This document shows positions 8,767 to 18,065 of a stretch of 64,000 nt of DNA, piece by piece. Under the pieces are notes generated by a model that was not told the origin of the DNA, made no database searches, and saw only the letters and a list, made by a program, of their open reading frames with translations. The stretch is from Sphingomonas changnyeongensis. GTDB taxonomy: Bacteria > Pseudomonadota > Alphaproteobacteria > Sphingomonadales > Sphingomonadaceae. Position numbers and translations under genes: made by a program. Numbering within the stretch: the stretch's first letter is position 1; each line of letters starts with the position of its first letter. The stretch lies in contig NZ_CP047895.1 in the NCBI RefSeq assembly GCF_009913435.1, positions 1,124,501 to 1,188,500 of the forward strand. Direction: 5' to 3'.

Positions 8767-10244
8767 TGACCGCGCTCAATGACCTGACCGTCGCCGCGCT
8801 GCGCGACGGGGTGCGCGACGGCGCCTTTTCCGCCCGCGAAGTGGCCGAGGCGTTCAACGCCGCCGTCGCCGCGGCGCGCCCGCTCAACGCGTTCATCACC
8901 GAAACGCCCGACCATGCGCTGGCCGCCGCCGCGCAGGCGGACCGCGACCGCGCCGCCGGCACGCTCAGGCCGCTGTCGGGCGTGCCGCTGGGCATAAAGG
9001 ATCTGTTCTGCACGCGCGGCACCCAGACGACCGCCGCCAGCCGCATCCTTGAAGGCTTCACCCCGACCTATGAGTCGACGGTGACCGCCAATCTGTTCGC
9101 GGCGGGCGCGGGGATGCTCGGCAAGCTCAACATGGATCAGTTCGCCATGGGCTCGTCCAACGAGACCAGCGCCTTTGGCAATGTGATCTCGCCCTGGCGT
9201 CGTCCGGGCGACACCGCGCCGCTCGCCCCGGGCGGCTCGTCGGGCGGCAGTTCGGCGGCGGTCGCCGCGCGCATCGCCCCGGGCGCGACCGGCACCGACA
9301 CCGGCGGCTCGATCCGTCAGCCCGCCGCCTTCACCGGCATTTCGGGCATCAAGCCGACCTATGGCCGCTGCTCGCGCTGGGGCGTGGTCGCCTTTGCCTC
9401 GTCGCTCGACCAGGCCGGGCCGATGGCGCGCGACGTGCGCGACTGCGCGATCCTGCTGGAGGCGATGAGCGGGTTCGACGCCAAGGATTCGACCTCGCTC
9501 GACCTGCCGGTGCCGGCATGGGAGCGCAGCCTGTCGCCCGATCTCAGGGGCAAGCGCATCGGCGTGCCGCGCGAATACCGGGTCGATGGCATGCCCGCCG
9601 AAATCGAGGCGCTGTGGGAACAGGGCATCGCCTTTGTCCGCGATGCGGGGGCCGAGATTGTCGAGGTGTCGCTGCCGCACACCCGCTATGCGCTGCCGGC
9701 CTATTACATCATCGCCCCGGCCGAGGCGTCGTCCAACCTCGCCCGCTATGACGGCGTGCGCTACGGCCTGCGCGAACTGCCCGACGGGGCGGGGCTGCAG
9801 GACATGTATGCCGCCACCCGCGCCGCCGGCTTCGGGGCCGAGGTGCGCCGCCGCATCCTGATCGGCACCTATGTGCTCTCGGCCGGCTTTTACGACGCCT
9901 ATTACACCCAGGCGCAGAAGGTGCGCGCGCTCATTGCCCGCGACTTTGAACAGGCCTGGGCGACGTGCGACCTGCTGCTGACGCCGACCGCGCCGTCGGC
10001 GGCATTTGCGCTGGGCGAAAAATCGGCCGACCCGATCGCCATGTATCTGAACGACGTCTTTACCGTGCCGTCGTCGCTCGCCGGGCTGCCGGCGATGTCG
10101 GTGCCGGCGGGTCTCGACGCGCAGGGCCTGCCGCTTGGCCTGCAGGTGATCGGCCGCCCGCTCGACGAGCAGGGCGTGCTCGATGCCGGCCTGGCGATCG
10201 AGCAGCGCGCGGGCTTTGTCGCGCGGCCCGACCGCTGGTGGTGA
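8766..10244 (+). CDS. gatA: Asp-tRNA(Asn)/Glu-tRNA(Gln) amidotransferase subunit A
   Basis: Glutaminase subunit of GatCAB, 492 aa, amidase-signature family. The catalytic Lys-Ser-Ser triad is visible: Lys at about 78 ([12 protein letters not shown]), the cis-Ser at about 158 ([14 protein letters not shown]) and the nucleophile Ser at about 182 ([14 protein letters not shown]), with the usual 24-residue spacing between the two serines. It hydrolyses glutamine, and the ammonia moves through a channel to GatB. Full length, no anomalies. It converges on a glycosyltransferase gene with a strong hairpin between the two stops. Confidence 0.97.
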   Translation: MTALNDLTVAALRDGVRDGAFSAREVAEAFNAAVAAARPLNAFITETPDHALAAAAQADRDRAAGTLRPLSGVPLGIKDLFCTRGTQTTAASRILEGFTPTYESTVTANLFAAGAGMLGKLNMDQFAMGSSNETSAFGNVISPWRRPGDTAPLAPGGSSGGSSAAVAARIAPGATGTDTGGSIRQPAAFTGISGIKPTYGRCSRWGVVAFASSLDQAGPMARDVRDCAILLEAMSGFDAKDSTSLDLPVPAWERSLSPDLRGKRIGVPREYRVDGMPAEIEALWEQGIAFVRDAGAEIVEVSLPHTRYALPAYYIIAPAEASSNLARYDGVRYGLRELPDGAGLQDMYAATRAAGFGAEVRRRILIGTYVLSAGFYDAYYTQAQKVRALIARDFEQAWATCDLLLTPTAPSAAFALGEKSADPIAMYLNDVFTVPSSLAGLPAMSVPAGLDAQGLPLGLQVIGRPLDEQGVLDAGLAIEQRAGFVARPDRWW

Positions 10245-10250
10245 TCCGCG

Positions 10251-10272
10251 CCCGGCCTGCCGTCAGGCCGGG
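10251..10272. terminator. Hairpin between gatA and the glycosyltransferase gene
   Basis: A perfect 9-bp stem CCCGGCCTG/CAGGCCGGG with a 4-base loop sits exactly between two convergent genes and includes the stop codon of the minus-strand gene. There is no T-tract on either side, so it may act as a 3' barrier or a weak bidirectional terminator rather than a classical intrinsic one. Confidence 0.45.
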
Positions 10273-11270
10273 GGCGCACCATCATTGCCTGCGCCCGGCG
10301 CGGGCTGGGCCAGATAGGCGAGCCGCTTGATCTCGCGCCGGCCGCGCGTGACCGTGTCGAGGATCAGCCCGCAGACCAGCGCGAGCAGGGCGACAAGCGT
10401 CAGCCCCATCGCCAGCACCGCCGTCGGCAGGCGCGGCACCAGCCCGGTTGCCAGATAGGTCGCGACCAGATCGACCGACAGGCCGAGCGCGGTTGCCAGG
10501 AACAGCGCCGCGAATAGGCCGAAAAAGGTCACCGGCTTTTCGGTGCGCGCGAGGTTCAGGATCATCGTCAGGATCCGCCACCCGTCGCGCCAGGTCGACA
10601 GTTTGGATGCCGATCCTGCGGGCCGCGCGGCATAGGCGGTCATCACCTCGGCAACCGGCAGGCGCAGTTCGAGCGCATGGACGGTGATGTCGGTTTCGAT
10701 CTCGAAGCCCTGCGCCAGCACCGGGAAGGATTTGACGAAGCGGCGCGAAAACACCCGGTAGCCGGACAGGATGTCGGAAAAGCTGCGCCCGAAGATCCAG
10801 GCGACGCAGCCGGTCAGCAGCCGGTTGCCAAGCCGGTGGCCACGGCGATAGGCGGCCTGCACCTCGCTCTGCCGCGCGCCGACGACCATGTCGAGCCGCT
10901 CGTCCGCCAGCCGCGCGATCATCGCCGGGGCGGCCGCGGCGTCATAGGTCGCATCGCCATCGGCGAGCACATAGATGTCGGCGTCGATATCGGCGAACAT
11001 GCGCCGGACGACATGGCCCTTGCCCTGCATCCGCTCGACCCGCACCGTGGCACCCGCCGCCGCCGCGACCGCCGTCGTGCCGTCGCTGCTGTTATTGTCA
11101 TAGACATAGATGGCGGCATCCGGCAGCGCCGCACGGAAGGCGGCGACCGTCTGGCCGATCGCCGCCGCCTCATTGTAGCAGGGCAGCAGCACGGCGACAC
11201 GCGCGGCGGGGCGAGCCGCAGACAAATCGGGCCGGGGCAGATCGGGCCGGGGCGGGGAAAAACTGGTCAT
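10263..11270 (-). CDS. Family 2 glycosyltransferase, DPM1/GtrB-like, membrane-anchored
   Basis: 335-aa glycosyltransferase that probably transfers a sugar from a nucleotide donor to a polyprenyl phosphate or other lipid acceptor at the inner membrane. The GT2 core starts with VAVLLPCYNEAAAIGQTV, has VYDNNSSDGT and the metal-binding DGDATYD, then VVGARQ and FSDILSGYRVFSRR. Two C-terminal membrane segments (FFGLFAALFLATALGLSVDL and AVLAMGLTLVALLALVCGLIL) match undecaprenyl-phosphate glycosyltransferases. The N-terminus carries a short repeat (PDLPRPDL) from a 15-bp tandem duplication. Acceptor and sugar are unknown. Confidence 0.85.
   Translation of the reverse strand: MTSFSPPRPDLPRPDLSAARPAARVAVLLPCYNEAAAIGQTVAAFRAALPDAAIYVYDNNSSDGTTAVAAAAGATVRVERMQGKGHVVRRMFADIDADIYVLADGDATYDAAAAPAMIARLADERLDMVVGARQSEVQAAYRRGHRLGNRLLTGCVAWIFGRSFSDILSGYRVFSRRFVKSFPVLAQGFEIETDITVHALELRLPVAEVMTAYAARPAGSASKLSTWRDGWRILTMILNLARTEKPVTFFGLFAALFLATALGLSVDLVATYLATGLVPRLPTAVLAMGLTLVALLALVCGLILDTVTRGRREIKRLAYLAQPAPGAGNDGAPPA
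11226..11255. repeat. 15-bp tandem duplication in the glycosyltransferase 5' end
   Basis: Two near-identical 15-base units (ATCGGGCCGGGGCAG, then the same with a one-base change) lie head to tail and add five residues of Pro/Arg/Asp to the disordered N-terminus. Length is a multiple of three, so the frame is kept. Confidence 0.7.
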
Positions 11271-11376
11271 GACACCAGCCTATGGCAGAACTGGGCCGGG
11301 CCGCGAAAGAGCCGGTCTTTGCGGGCCCGGTCCTGGGGGCGGTAACCGCACCGGACGGCGCGGCTGGCTGCCCTGC

Positions 11377-11948
11377 TCAGTCGTCGGTCAGGCTGATCGT
11401 CTCCACCCCGCCGCCCGCCAGCGTGATCGTGTGGACGACGCCGGGGGCAGTGACCTGCACCTGATGGGCCGCGCGGGGGTAGAGCGTCGGCATCACGTTC
11501 GCGCGGATGGTGACGCTGCGCGCCCGGCGCGGTCCCTTGCCGGCATAGTCGACCCAGACCTGCGCCGCGTCGATCTGGGTGCTCCGATGGGCAAGGGCCA
11601 CCGGCCGGCCGTTGACCGCGATGGTGAAGCGCTGCCCCAGATAGGCCTGAAGCGCCGCAATCGCCTGCGGATCGTCAAGGCTTGCCTGCACATCGGCCGC
11701 GATGCGCGGCAATGCCGGCTCAAGGTCATGCGCCTCGAACCGGTGCGACACGGTGACGCTGCCGTCAGCCGCCAGCGTCACCACGGTGATCGCATCATGC
11801 CCGCGATGCGCGACCGCCGGTGCCGGGCCGAACACGCCCAGCCCCATGCGCCCAGGCCCAACATGCCCAGGCCCAACATGCCAAGCCCGGCCGCAGCACC
11901 GCCGAGCAGTGCCGCAGCCGCGCGCACCGGCAGCACCGCGCGCCTCAT
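11377..11948 (-). pseudogene. DUF6702-like secreted protein, frame broken in the signal peptide
   Basis: Small exported protein (~190 aa when repaired). The mature part (HRGHDAITVVTLAADGS..., VSHRFEAHDLEPALPRIAADV, TLYPRAAHQVQVTA) resembles DUF6702 proteins, which sit next to M1 peptidases in sphingomonads. The natural start is ATG 11948, overlapping the peptidase stop (ATGA) and opening a signal peptide (MRRAVLPVRAAAALLGGAAA). The frame then breaks at a run of four C on the + strand (11842-11845). Adding one base joins the hydrophobic core to GLGVFGPAPAVA and a clean cleavage site before HRGHD. A 15-bp tandem repeat lengthens the hydrophobic core. If no repair is made, an internal ATG (11847) would give 156 aa with no proper signal peptide. 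Confidence 0.7.
11851..11880. repeat. 15-bp tandem duplication inside a signal-peptide region
   Basis: The unit CCCAGGCCCAACATG occurs twice head to tail (11851-11865 and 11866-11880). On the coding strand it repeats MLGLG in the hydrophobic core of the DUF6702-like signal peptide. Confidence 0.85.
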
Positions 11949-14362
11949 TTGCCCGGAGACGCCGGCTGGGTGGCCAGCGAGCCGGGGCCGACCTGCAGGT
12001 CGAACTCCTTCATTCGGTTCTCACCCGGCCGGGCATCTTCGATCTTCATGACCACCGGGTCGATCGGCCCGCGATAGACATTGTTGTTGCGGTCGGTGTC
12101 GGCGATTTCCCACATCGGATCGACTTCGGCCGACACCAGCTGCTTGTCGGTCACATATTGCCAGGTGATGCTGCGCGGATTGTAGCGCCAGACTTCGGCC
12201 GGGATCTGGATCGTCTCGCTCTGGCCGCCGGCAAAGCTCAGCTTGAGCGGGATCGGCATCACCAGCCCGCCGACATTGCGGAACGAGAAGCGGTAGAACC
12301 GGTCCTTGACGCCGAGTGCCGCCCGTTCCTCGGGCGTCGCGTCCTTCACGCGCTCGGCCATGTCGCGCCGCGCCTTGGGGCTGACGTCGAGCCGGTCGGT
12401 CGCGTCATAGAAATCGCGCGTCGCGGGATCGCGCTCGACCACCGTCTTCTCGCCGGCATTGCGCAGCGCGGTGAGCGACGGCGGCTCGGCATCGCGCATC
12501 GCCTTGCGCATCCGCGCGGTTTCCTCGACGTCCGATCCGGCGATCCGGCCCTCCACGATCCGGTCGAGCGCGATGTCGACATGGTCGGTCGAATAGAACC
12601 AGCCGCGCCAGAACCAGTCGAGGTCGATGCCCGAGCTTTCCTCCATCGTGCGGAAGAAATCATAGGGCGTCGGATGCTTGAACCGCCAGCGGCGGGCATA
12701 TTCGCGGAACGCCCGGTCGAACAGCGGCCGGCCCATCACCGTTTCGCGCAGGATGGTGAGCGCGGTCGCCGGCTTGGCATAGCCGTTCGCCCCGAACTGC
12801 AGCACCGAATCCGACTGGGTCATCAGCGGCACCTGATCGCGCGAGCGCATATATTCGGCGATCTCGCGCGGTTCGCCGCGCTGGCGCGGGAAATCCTTGT
12901 CCCACAGCTTTTCGGCCTGGAACTGGAGGAAGGTGTTCAGCCCTTCATCCATCCAGGTCCATTGCCGTTCGTCGGAGTTGACGATCATCGGGAAGTAATT
13001 GTGCCCGACCTCGTGGATCACGACGCCGATCAGCCCGTATTTCGCCCGTTCGGTATAGGTCAGCCGGCCGGTCTTGCGGTCCTTGACCGGGCGCGGGCCG
13101 TTGAACGAGATCATCGGATATTCCATCCCGCCGACCGGCCCGTTCACCGACTGCGCGGTCGGATAGGGATAAGGGAAGGAAAAGCGCGAATAGACGTCGA
13201 TCGTATGGGCGATCGACTTGGTCGAATAGGCGTCCCAGAGCGGCCGCGCCTCCTTGGGATAGAAGGACATCGCCATCACCAGCGGCACATCGCCCTCGCT
13301 CTGGCGGACGCCCATCGCGTCCCAGACGAACTTGCGCGACGCCGCCCAGCCGAAATCGCGGACATTCTCGGCGGCGAACACCCAGGTCTTGGTGCCGGTC
13401 GCACGGCCGCGCTCCGCCGCCTCGGCCTCGGCCGGGGTGACGACATAGACCGGCTCGCGCGCGTCGCGGGCCTGGTCGAGCCGCTGGCGCTGGGCGGGGC
13501 TCAGCACCTGTTCGGGGTTGGCGAGCACGCCCGTCGCCGCGACGACATGATCGGCCGGCACGGTCAGCGCGACGCGGTAGTCGCCAAACTCCAGCGTGAA
13601 CTCGCCCGCGCCCAGAAACGCCTTGTTGTGCCAGCCTTCATAGTCCGAATAGACGGCAAGGCGCGGGAACCACTGTGCGCCTTCGAAGATGCAATTGCCA
13701 TCCTCGCCCTGCGCGGTGAAGCATTCATAGCCCGAACGCCCGCCGACCACCTTCTGCTCGGCCATCGGGAACGACCAGTCGACCGAGAAGCTGACCTCGC
13801 CGCCGCCCGCCGCGACCGGCTGGGGCAGCTCGATCCGCATCAGGCTGTCGGTGATCGAAAAGGGCAGCGGCTTGCCATCCTTGTCGCGCACGGCGGTGAT
13901 GGTGAAGCCGCCTTCCCATTCCTGCATGCGCTTGACGCGGCGGATTTCGCCGATCGAAATGCTGTCGCCCGCCGAGCTGGTCTCGCTCATCGCTGCGATC
14001 GACTTGGCCTTGTAATCGTTCTGGTCGAGCAGCAGCCACAGATAGGGCAGGGCGTCGGGCGAGTTGTTGCGGTAACGCACGGTCTGGGTGCCGCTCACGG
14101 TGCGCCGCGCTTCGTCGAGCGTCGCCTTGACGTCGTAATCGACCTTTTGCTGCCAGTAACGATGGCCGGGCGCGCCGGCGGCGTTGCGATAGTCGGTCGG
14201 GCTGGGCCAGTCCTCCCCCTCGAGCTGGCGGAATTTGTCTTCCCACTGGCCCTTGGTCTGGCGGATCGCATCGGCATGCGCCGGGGCTGAAAAAAAGCCG
14301 GCAACAATGGCGGTGGCAATGGCGGTGGCAGGCAGCAGGCGCGCGGCAACGGACACAGGCAC
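11945..14362 (-). CDS. M1-family zinc metallopeptidase, exported
   Basis: 805-aa aminopeptidase-type protein with a signal peptide (residues ~1-30, ending APAHA). The M1 zinc site is complete: HEVGH at 450-454 and the third ligand Glu at about 473 (MDEGLN), exactly the HEXXH-X18-E spacing. The substrate-binding motif is the variant GGMEYPM (around 411) in place of GAMEN. It should act in the periplasm on peptides; specificity is unknown. The stop overlaps the start of the DUF6702-like gene, so the pair is an operon, as commonly seen in sphingomonads. It diverges from gatB across a 164-bp gap. Confidence 0.92.
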   Translation of the reverse strand: MPVSVAARLLPATAIATAIVAGFFSAPAHADAIRQTKGQWEDKFRQLEGEDWPSPTDYRNAAGAPGHRYWQQKVDYDVKATLDEARRTVSGTQTVRYRNNSPDALPYLWLLLDQNDYKAKSIAAMSETSSAGDSISIGEIRRVKRMQEWEGGFTITAVRDKDGKPLPFSITDSLMRIELPQPVAAGGGEVSFSVDWSFPMAEQKVVGGRSGYECFTAQGEDGNCIFEGAQWFPRLAVYSDYEGWHNKAFLGAGEFTLEFGDYRVALTVPADHVVAATGVLANPEQVLSPAQRQRLDQARDAREPVYVVTPAEAEAAERGRATGTKTWVFAAENVRDFGWAASRKFVWDAMGVRQSEGDVPLVMAMSFYPKEARPLWDAYSTKSIAHTIDVYSRFSFPYPYPTAQSVNGPVGGMEYPMISFNGPRPVKDRKTGRLTYTERAKYGLIGVVIHEVGHNYFPMIVNSDERQWTWMDEGLNTFLQFQAEKLWDKDFPRQRGEPREIAEYMRSRDQVPLMTQSDSVLQFGANGYAKPATALTILRETVMGRPLFDRAFREYARRWRFKHPTPYDFFRTMEESSGIDLDWFWRGWFYSTDHVDIALDRIVEGRIAGSDVEETARMRKAMRDAEPPSLTALRNAGEKTVVERDPATRDFYDATDRLDVSPKARRDMAERVKDATPEERAALGVKDRFYRFSFRNVGGLVMPIPLKLSFAGGQSETIQIPAEVWRYNPRSITWQYVTDKQLVSAEVDPMWEIADTDRNNNVYRGPIDPVVMKIEDARPGENRMKEFDLQVGPGSLATQPASPGK

Positions 14363-14526
14363 GAATCTCCCCGAGACCGGCCGCTCTCCCGGCCGTCGGG
14401 CAGAGGCATAGGTGACGGCGTGTCACAATGTCACGCGCGATTTCGCCGCCCGCCCGCCAAGGCGCGCGGACGGCTGCGCTTTGTCCACCTCTTGCACAAG
14501 GGCCGCGCGTGACGCAGGGAAGGCGC

Positions 14527-16008
14527 ATGACGACCGAGACCAGCAGCTATCGCATCCAGGGCGCCACCGGGGAATGGGAGGTGGTGATCGGCCTTGAGGT
14601 TCACGCCCAGATCACCGCCAGCAAGGCCAAGCTCTTTTCCGGCGCGGCGACCGCGTTCGGTGCCGAACCCAATGCGCAGGTGTCGCTGATCGACGCCGCG
14701 ATGCCGGGCATGCTGCCGGTGCCCAACCGCGAATGCATCCGCCAGGCGGTGCGCACTGGCCTGGCGCTCAACGCGCGGATCAACCGCTGGTCGCGGTTCG
14801 ACCGCAAGAATTACTTCTACGCCGATCTGCCCCAGGGCTATCAGATCTCGCAGCTTTACCACCCGCTGGTCGGCGAGGGCGAGATCGTGATCGAGCCCGC
14901 CGAGGGCGAGGTGAAGACGGTCGGCATCGAGCGCATCCATGTCGAGCAGGATGCCGGCAAGCTGATGCACGACCAGCATCCGACCCGTTCCTATGTCGAC
15001 CTCAACCGCGCCGGCGTCGCGCTCATGGAGATCGTTTCACGGCCCGACATGCGCTCGCCTGCCGAAGCGGGGGCCTATCTGCGCAAGCTGCGCGCGATCC
15101 TGCGCTATGTCGGGTCGTGCGACGGCAACATGGAAGAAGGCTCGATGCGCGCCGACGTCAACGTGTCGGTCCGCAAGCCCGGCGATGCGTTCGGCACCCG
15201 CACCGAGACGAAGAACGTCAACTCGGTGCGCTTCGTCATGCAGGCGATCGAATATGAGGCGAGCCGCCAGGTCGATGTGCTCGAGAGCGGCGGCCGGGTG
15301 GTCCAGGAAACCCGGCTGTTCGATCCCGACAAGGGCGAAACGCGGTCGATGCGCTCCAAGGAAGACGCGCACGACTATCGCTATTTCCCCGATCCCGATC
15401 TGCTGCCGCTGGAGCTGGACGAGGCGTTTGTCGAGGACTGCCGCGCCTCGCTGCCCGAACTGCCCGATGCCAAGCGCCAGCGTTACGAGAGCGAACTGGG
15501 CATCAGCGCCTATCAGGCGCAGGTGCTGACCGCCGAAGCCGAAACCGCGCGCTGGTTCGAGGCGCTGCTGGCGGCGGGCGAGGGCAAGGTCGCGGCCAAG
15601 GCGGCGTCCAACTGGCTGATTTCGGATCTGTTCGGCGCGCTCAACCGGCTGGGCCTCGGCATCGACGACAGCCCGGTCAGCCCGGCCCAGGGCGCGGCGC
15701 TGCTCGGCCTGGTCGCCGATGGCACGCTGTCGGGCACGCTTGCCAAGCAGGTGTTCGAAATCATGCTCGAAACCCGCGAGGATCCGCTCGCCATCGTCGA
15801 GGCGCGCGGGCTCAAGCAGACCAGCGACACCGGCGCGATCGAACAGGCGGTGGACACGGTGCTCGCCGCCAATGCCGACAAGGTCGAACAGTATAAGGCC
15901 GGCAAGACCGCTTTGTTCGGCTTTTTCGTCGGCCAGACGATGAAGGCGATGGGCGGCAAGGCCAATCCGCAGGTGGTGAACGAGATCCTGTCGAAGCGGC
16001 TGGGCTGA
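14527..16008 (+). CDS. gatB: Asp-tRNA(Asn)/Glu-tRNA(Gln) amidotransferase subunit B
   Basis: 493-aa kinase/transamidase subunit of GatCAB, which phosphorylates and then amidates the carboxylate of mischarged Asp- or Glu-tRNA. Family landmarks: [12 protein letters not shown] at the N-terminus, [19 protein letters not shown] (active-site region), [29 protein letters not shown], and the C-terminal YqeY-like tail domain ([16 protein letters not shown]). The start ATG 14527 follows GGGAAGG. It is not in an operon with gatCA. A small secreted-protein operon follows on the same strand after 108 bases. Confidence 0.97.
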   Translation: MTTETSSYRIQGATGEWEVVIGLEVHAQITASKAKLFSGAATAFGAEPNAQVSLIDAAMPGMLPVPNRECIRQAVRTGLALNARINRWSRFDRKNYFYADLPQGYQISQLYHPLVGEGEIVIEPAEGEVKTVGIERIHVEQDAGKLMHDQHPTRSYVDLNRAGVALMEIVSRPDMRSPAEAGAYLRKLRAILRYVGSCDGNMEEGSMRADVNVSVRKPGDAFGTRTETKNVNSVRFVMQAIEYEASRQVDVLESGGRVVQETRLFDPDKGETRSMRSKEDAHDYRYFPDPDLLPLELDEAFVEDCRASLPELPDAKRQRYESELGISAYQAQVLTAEAETARWFEALLAAGEGKVAAKAASNWLISDLFGALNRLGLGIDDSPVSPAQGAALLGLVADGTLSGTLAKQVFEIMLETREDPLAIVEARGLKQTSDTGAIEQAVDTVLAANADKVEQYKAGKTALFGFFVGQTMKAMGGKANPQVVNEILSKRLG

Positions 16009-16116
16009 CGCGTCGCGGCGCGACCGATCCGGACGCGATCCTGCTTGCCGATCGGTGAGCAGGACGCCATTCTAACGCCCGCCGCTTCAGTTAAGTCGAT
16101 GGGTAGGGGGGATAAA

Positions 16117-16653
16117 GTGAGAAAGTTGACGACCGTCACGGTCGCCGCCGCCATATTTGTGTGCGCGCCCGCGCCTGCAGCCCTGCAGAGCGCTGGCCAG
16201 GATGCTGGCCAGACCAAGGGCGCTGCACCGGGCGCGCCGCCCGCGCAGGATTATGAGCCGACCGACAACGAGCCTGCGGATTATTTCTATTTCAGCAAGG
16301 CTGGCATTGCCGCCGAACAGGCCGGTGCGGACTGGGATGAGTGCCGCGACCTGGTCGGAACGATCCGCGGGCCCGTGCCTGACCCGGTTTACTATTACAA
16401 CCCGGGCGGTGCGGCCGGAATGGCTGCCGCTGCGGCTGTCGGCTTCGTCCAGGGCTTCATCCGGGCGGGTCAGCGCCGCCACATGATCAACGCAGGCATC
16501 CGCAAATGCATGCAGGTCAAAGGCTATGCGCGCTACGCCATGACCAAGGATGAGGCCAAGCTCGTCTATGACGGGAAATGGGAGGACATCCGCGCGCGCC
16601 TGGTTGAAAAGGCTGTCGCGCCGGCTGACGAAGCACAAAGGCTCGAGCCGTGA
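16117..16653 (+). CDS. Unrecognised secreted protein, first gene of a three-gene operon
   Basis: 178 aa; I do not recognise the family. I chose GTG 16117 because AGGGGGG lies six to twelve bases upstream and a clear signal peptide follows at once (RKLTTVTVAAAIFVCAPAPAAL). An in-frame ATG at 16099 is the alternative. After a Gln/Pro/Ala linker comes a conserved-looking core: YFYFSKAGIAAEQAGADWDE, two Cys (DECRDL and RKCMQVKGYARY), a Gly/Ala-rich helix (GGAAGMAAAAAVGFVQGFI) resembling a glycine zipper, and a charged C-terminus. The CMxxKGY ending occurs in small envelope proteins of this group. It overlaps the next gene by 4 bp (GTGA). An envelope location is inferred from the signal peptide. 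Confidence 0.7.
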   Translation: MRKLTTVTVAAAIFVCAPAPAALQSAGQDAGQTKGAAPGAPPAQDYEPTDNEPADYFYFSKAGIAAEQAGADWDECRDLVGTIRGPVPDPVYYYNPGGAAGMAAAAAVGFVQGFIRAGQRRHMINAGIRKCMQVKGYARYAMTKDEAKLVYDGKWEDIRARLVEKAVAPADEAQRLEP

Positions 16654-17334
16654 AGCGCCTTTTGAACATCTGCGCGACCGCGATCATGGTCGCCTGCGCA
16701 TTTGCCGCCACACCGGGCCGGGCAGCGTCGCAGCTGAAGGCCGCACCGGCTGCGCTCAACCCCAATCTGGCCTATGTTCTTGTTCGGCTTGGGGAAAGAT
16801 CGGAAGGTTTGTGGAACCGTCTGATCCTCGCCCTTATGACGAACCGGCTGCGGACATTCGCGGCTATGGCCGGGCCAAGGCCAATCCGGTGCCGCCGCGC
16901 ACCGATCGGCGGATCGCAGTGTCGCCCAAACCGTTCCTGGCCGAGGCGGATCACGTCCGCACCTATCTGATGCAGGTCAATGCCGGCCTGTATGTGATCG
17001 AGGCCAGCCCGACGACCTGCTTCTGCCTTGGCAGCTACAGCGTCTATCTGGCCCCGGGGTCATCACCGACCTTGGTTTCATCTACATCGCGCCGGAAAAC
17101 GGCACGTCGCCCTGGGCGGCGCTCAGCGAACTGCGCGTGGCGGCCGATATCGAGATGCGCGGCTATACGATCCCCGACGCGATGGCGATCGTGCCCCCGG
17201 CCGATGGCACGCCGGTGCCTGACGGGCTGGCAGGGCTCCCGCGCACACCGGCGGCTTATCGTCCGGCGGAGCGGTTCGGCAACCATCAGGGCCTGTTGAT
17301 CAACCGCGCTCTGCCGATCGGGGGTGGCAAATGA
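16650..17334 (+). pseudogene. Unrecognised secreted protein, second gene of the operon, two frame breaks
   Basis: The start GTG 16650 overlaps the previous stop. The signal peptide is MKRLLNICATAIMVACAFAA...GRAAS. The frame breaks at a GGGG run (16791-16794) and again at CCCCGGGG (17052-17059). Adding one G at each gives a continuous ~228-aa protein: VLVRLGGKIGRFVEPSDPRP, then DHVRTYLMQVNAGLYVIEAS, TTCFCLGSYSVYLAPGVITD, LGFIYIAPENG and a C-terminus ending LLINRALPIGGGK. Each repaired junction reads smoothly and uses the same type of error as elsewhere in the window. Family unknown. A Cys pair (TTCFCLG) may be structural. The stop overlaps the third gene's start by 4 bp. Confidence 0.65.
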
Positions 17335-17978
17335 CGATGGTGCTGGCTCTGGCGTTCATGTCGGCGGCGCTTCAGTCCGCCGCGCCTCAGACCGCGCAGC
17401 CAGAGGCGGTGCCGGCGGCCGAATGCGCGCCCGGCGTCTATCTGCTGACGCAGGCCAATGGCGGCGAGCGGCGGCTGCTCACCGAACGGACAACCTCCCA
17501 CCGCCGCATGGGCAATGTGCTCAAGGGGATGTTGTTCGGCGGCTTTTCCAACATCGAAAGCCGCGCGGTTGTTGAGGGCGCGCGGGCCGAGACGCGGCTG
17601 ACGAACAGGCGGCCTGCGTTCCTGTTCTGCGATGCCGTGATACCCGAGACGGCGTCCGCAGCAGCGGGCGGCATGGGCTATGTCGGCGGCCAGCGGGCCA
17701 CCCGCCCGGCAAATGTCAGGCTGGTCAGGTTCGATGTCGAGAATGACCGGCGCGATTATCCGCTGTCTGCGCTCAACGGCCGAAAATCCGCGCGCTATTT
17801 CTTTCCGTTCACGGTCCGCAATGTCGGGCCGGGGATGCGCGAGGTGACGCCGATCGCGGAGCTGCCGCCGGGCGAATATGGCTTTGTCAGCCTGACCAAG
17901 GGGGACGAGTTCGCCCTGGGCGACGATGCGCCCAAGGACCGTGTCATCGACTTTGCGGTCGACGTGTCGGCGGACTGA
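17331..17978 (+). CDS. Unrecognised secreted protein, third gene of the operon
   Basis: 215 aa starting at ATG 17331 in an ATGA overlap with the previous gene. The N-terminal hydrophobic stretch (MTMVLALAFMSAALQSAAPQ) is a signal peptide. The mature part has ECAPGVYLLTQANGGERRLL, VLKGMLFGGFSNIESRAVVEG, FLFCDAVIP, VRLVRFDVENDRRDYPLSAL and LPPGEYGFVSLTKGDEF. Two Cys (ECAPG, FLFCD) could pair. The PGxY pattern occurs in genes 2 and 3 (AGLYVIEA, PGEYGFVS), hinting at related beta-rich domains; this is a visual impression only. I cannot assign a family. The operon ends here, 87 bases before parC. Confidence 0.7.
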   Translation: MTMVLALAFMSAALQSAAPQTAQPEAVPAAECAPGVYLLTQANGGERRLLTERTTSHRRMGNVLKGMLFGGFSNIESRAVVEGARAETRLTNRRPAFLFCDAVIPETASAAAGGMGYVGGQRATRPANVRLVRFDVENDRRDYPLSALNGRKSARYFFPFTVRNVGPGMREVTPIAELPPGEYGFVSLTKGDEFALGDDAPKDRVIDFAVDVSAD

Positions 17979-18065
17979 TCTGCCGCGCGGTTGGCCCGGT
18001 GCGGTGGGAACGCCCGGGCCCGATCGCCCGTTCACCTGCGCGCGCCGCCCTGCTATCGGTCGGGC

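Noticed and set aside
11291..11330. Imperfect hairpin between the DUF6702-like and glycosyltransferase genes
   Set aside because: The arms have several mismatches near the centre and no T-tract follows, so I did not call a terminator.
14411..14436. Clustered GTGAC/GTCAC motifs between the M1 peptidase and gatB
   Set aside because: The motifs form an imperfect palindrome with a direct repeat (TGTCAC twice), but spacing is irregular and such short matches are expected by chance.
18000..18065. Longer N-terminus for ParC
   Set aside because: The upstream in-frame codons give Arg/Pro/Cys-rich residues unrelated to topoisomerase IV; ATG 18066 gives the expected N-terminus.
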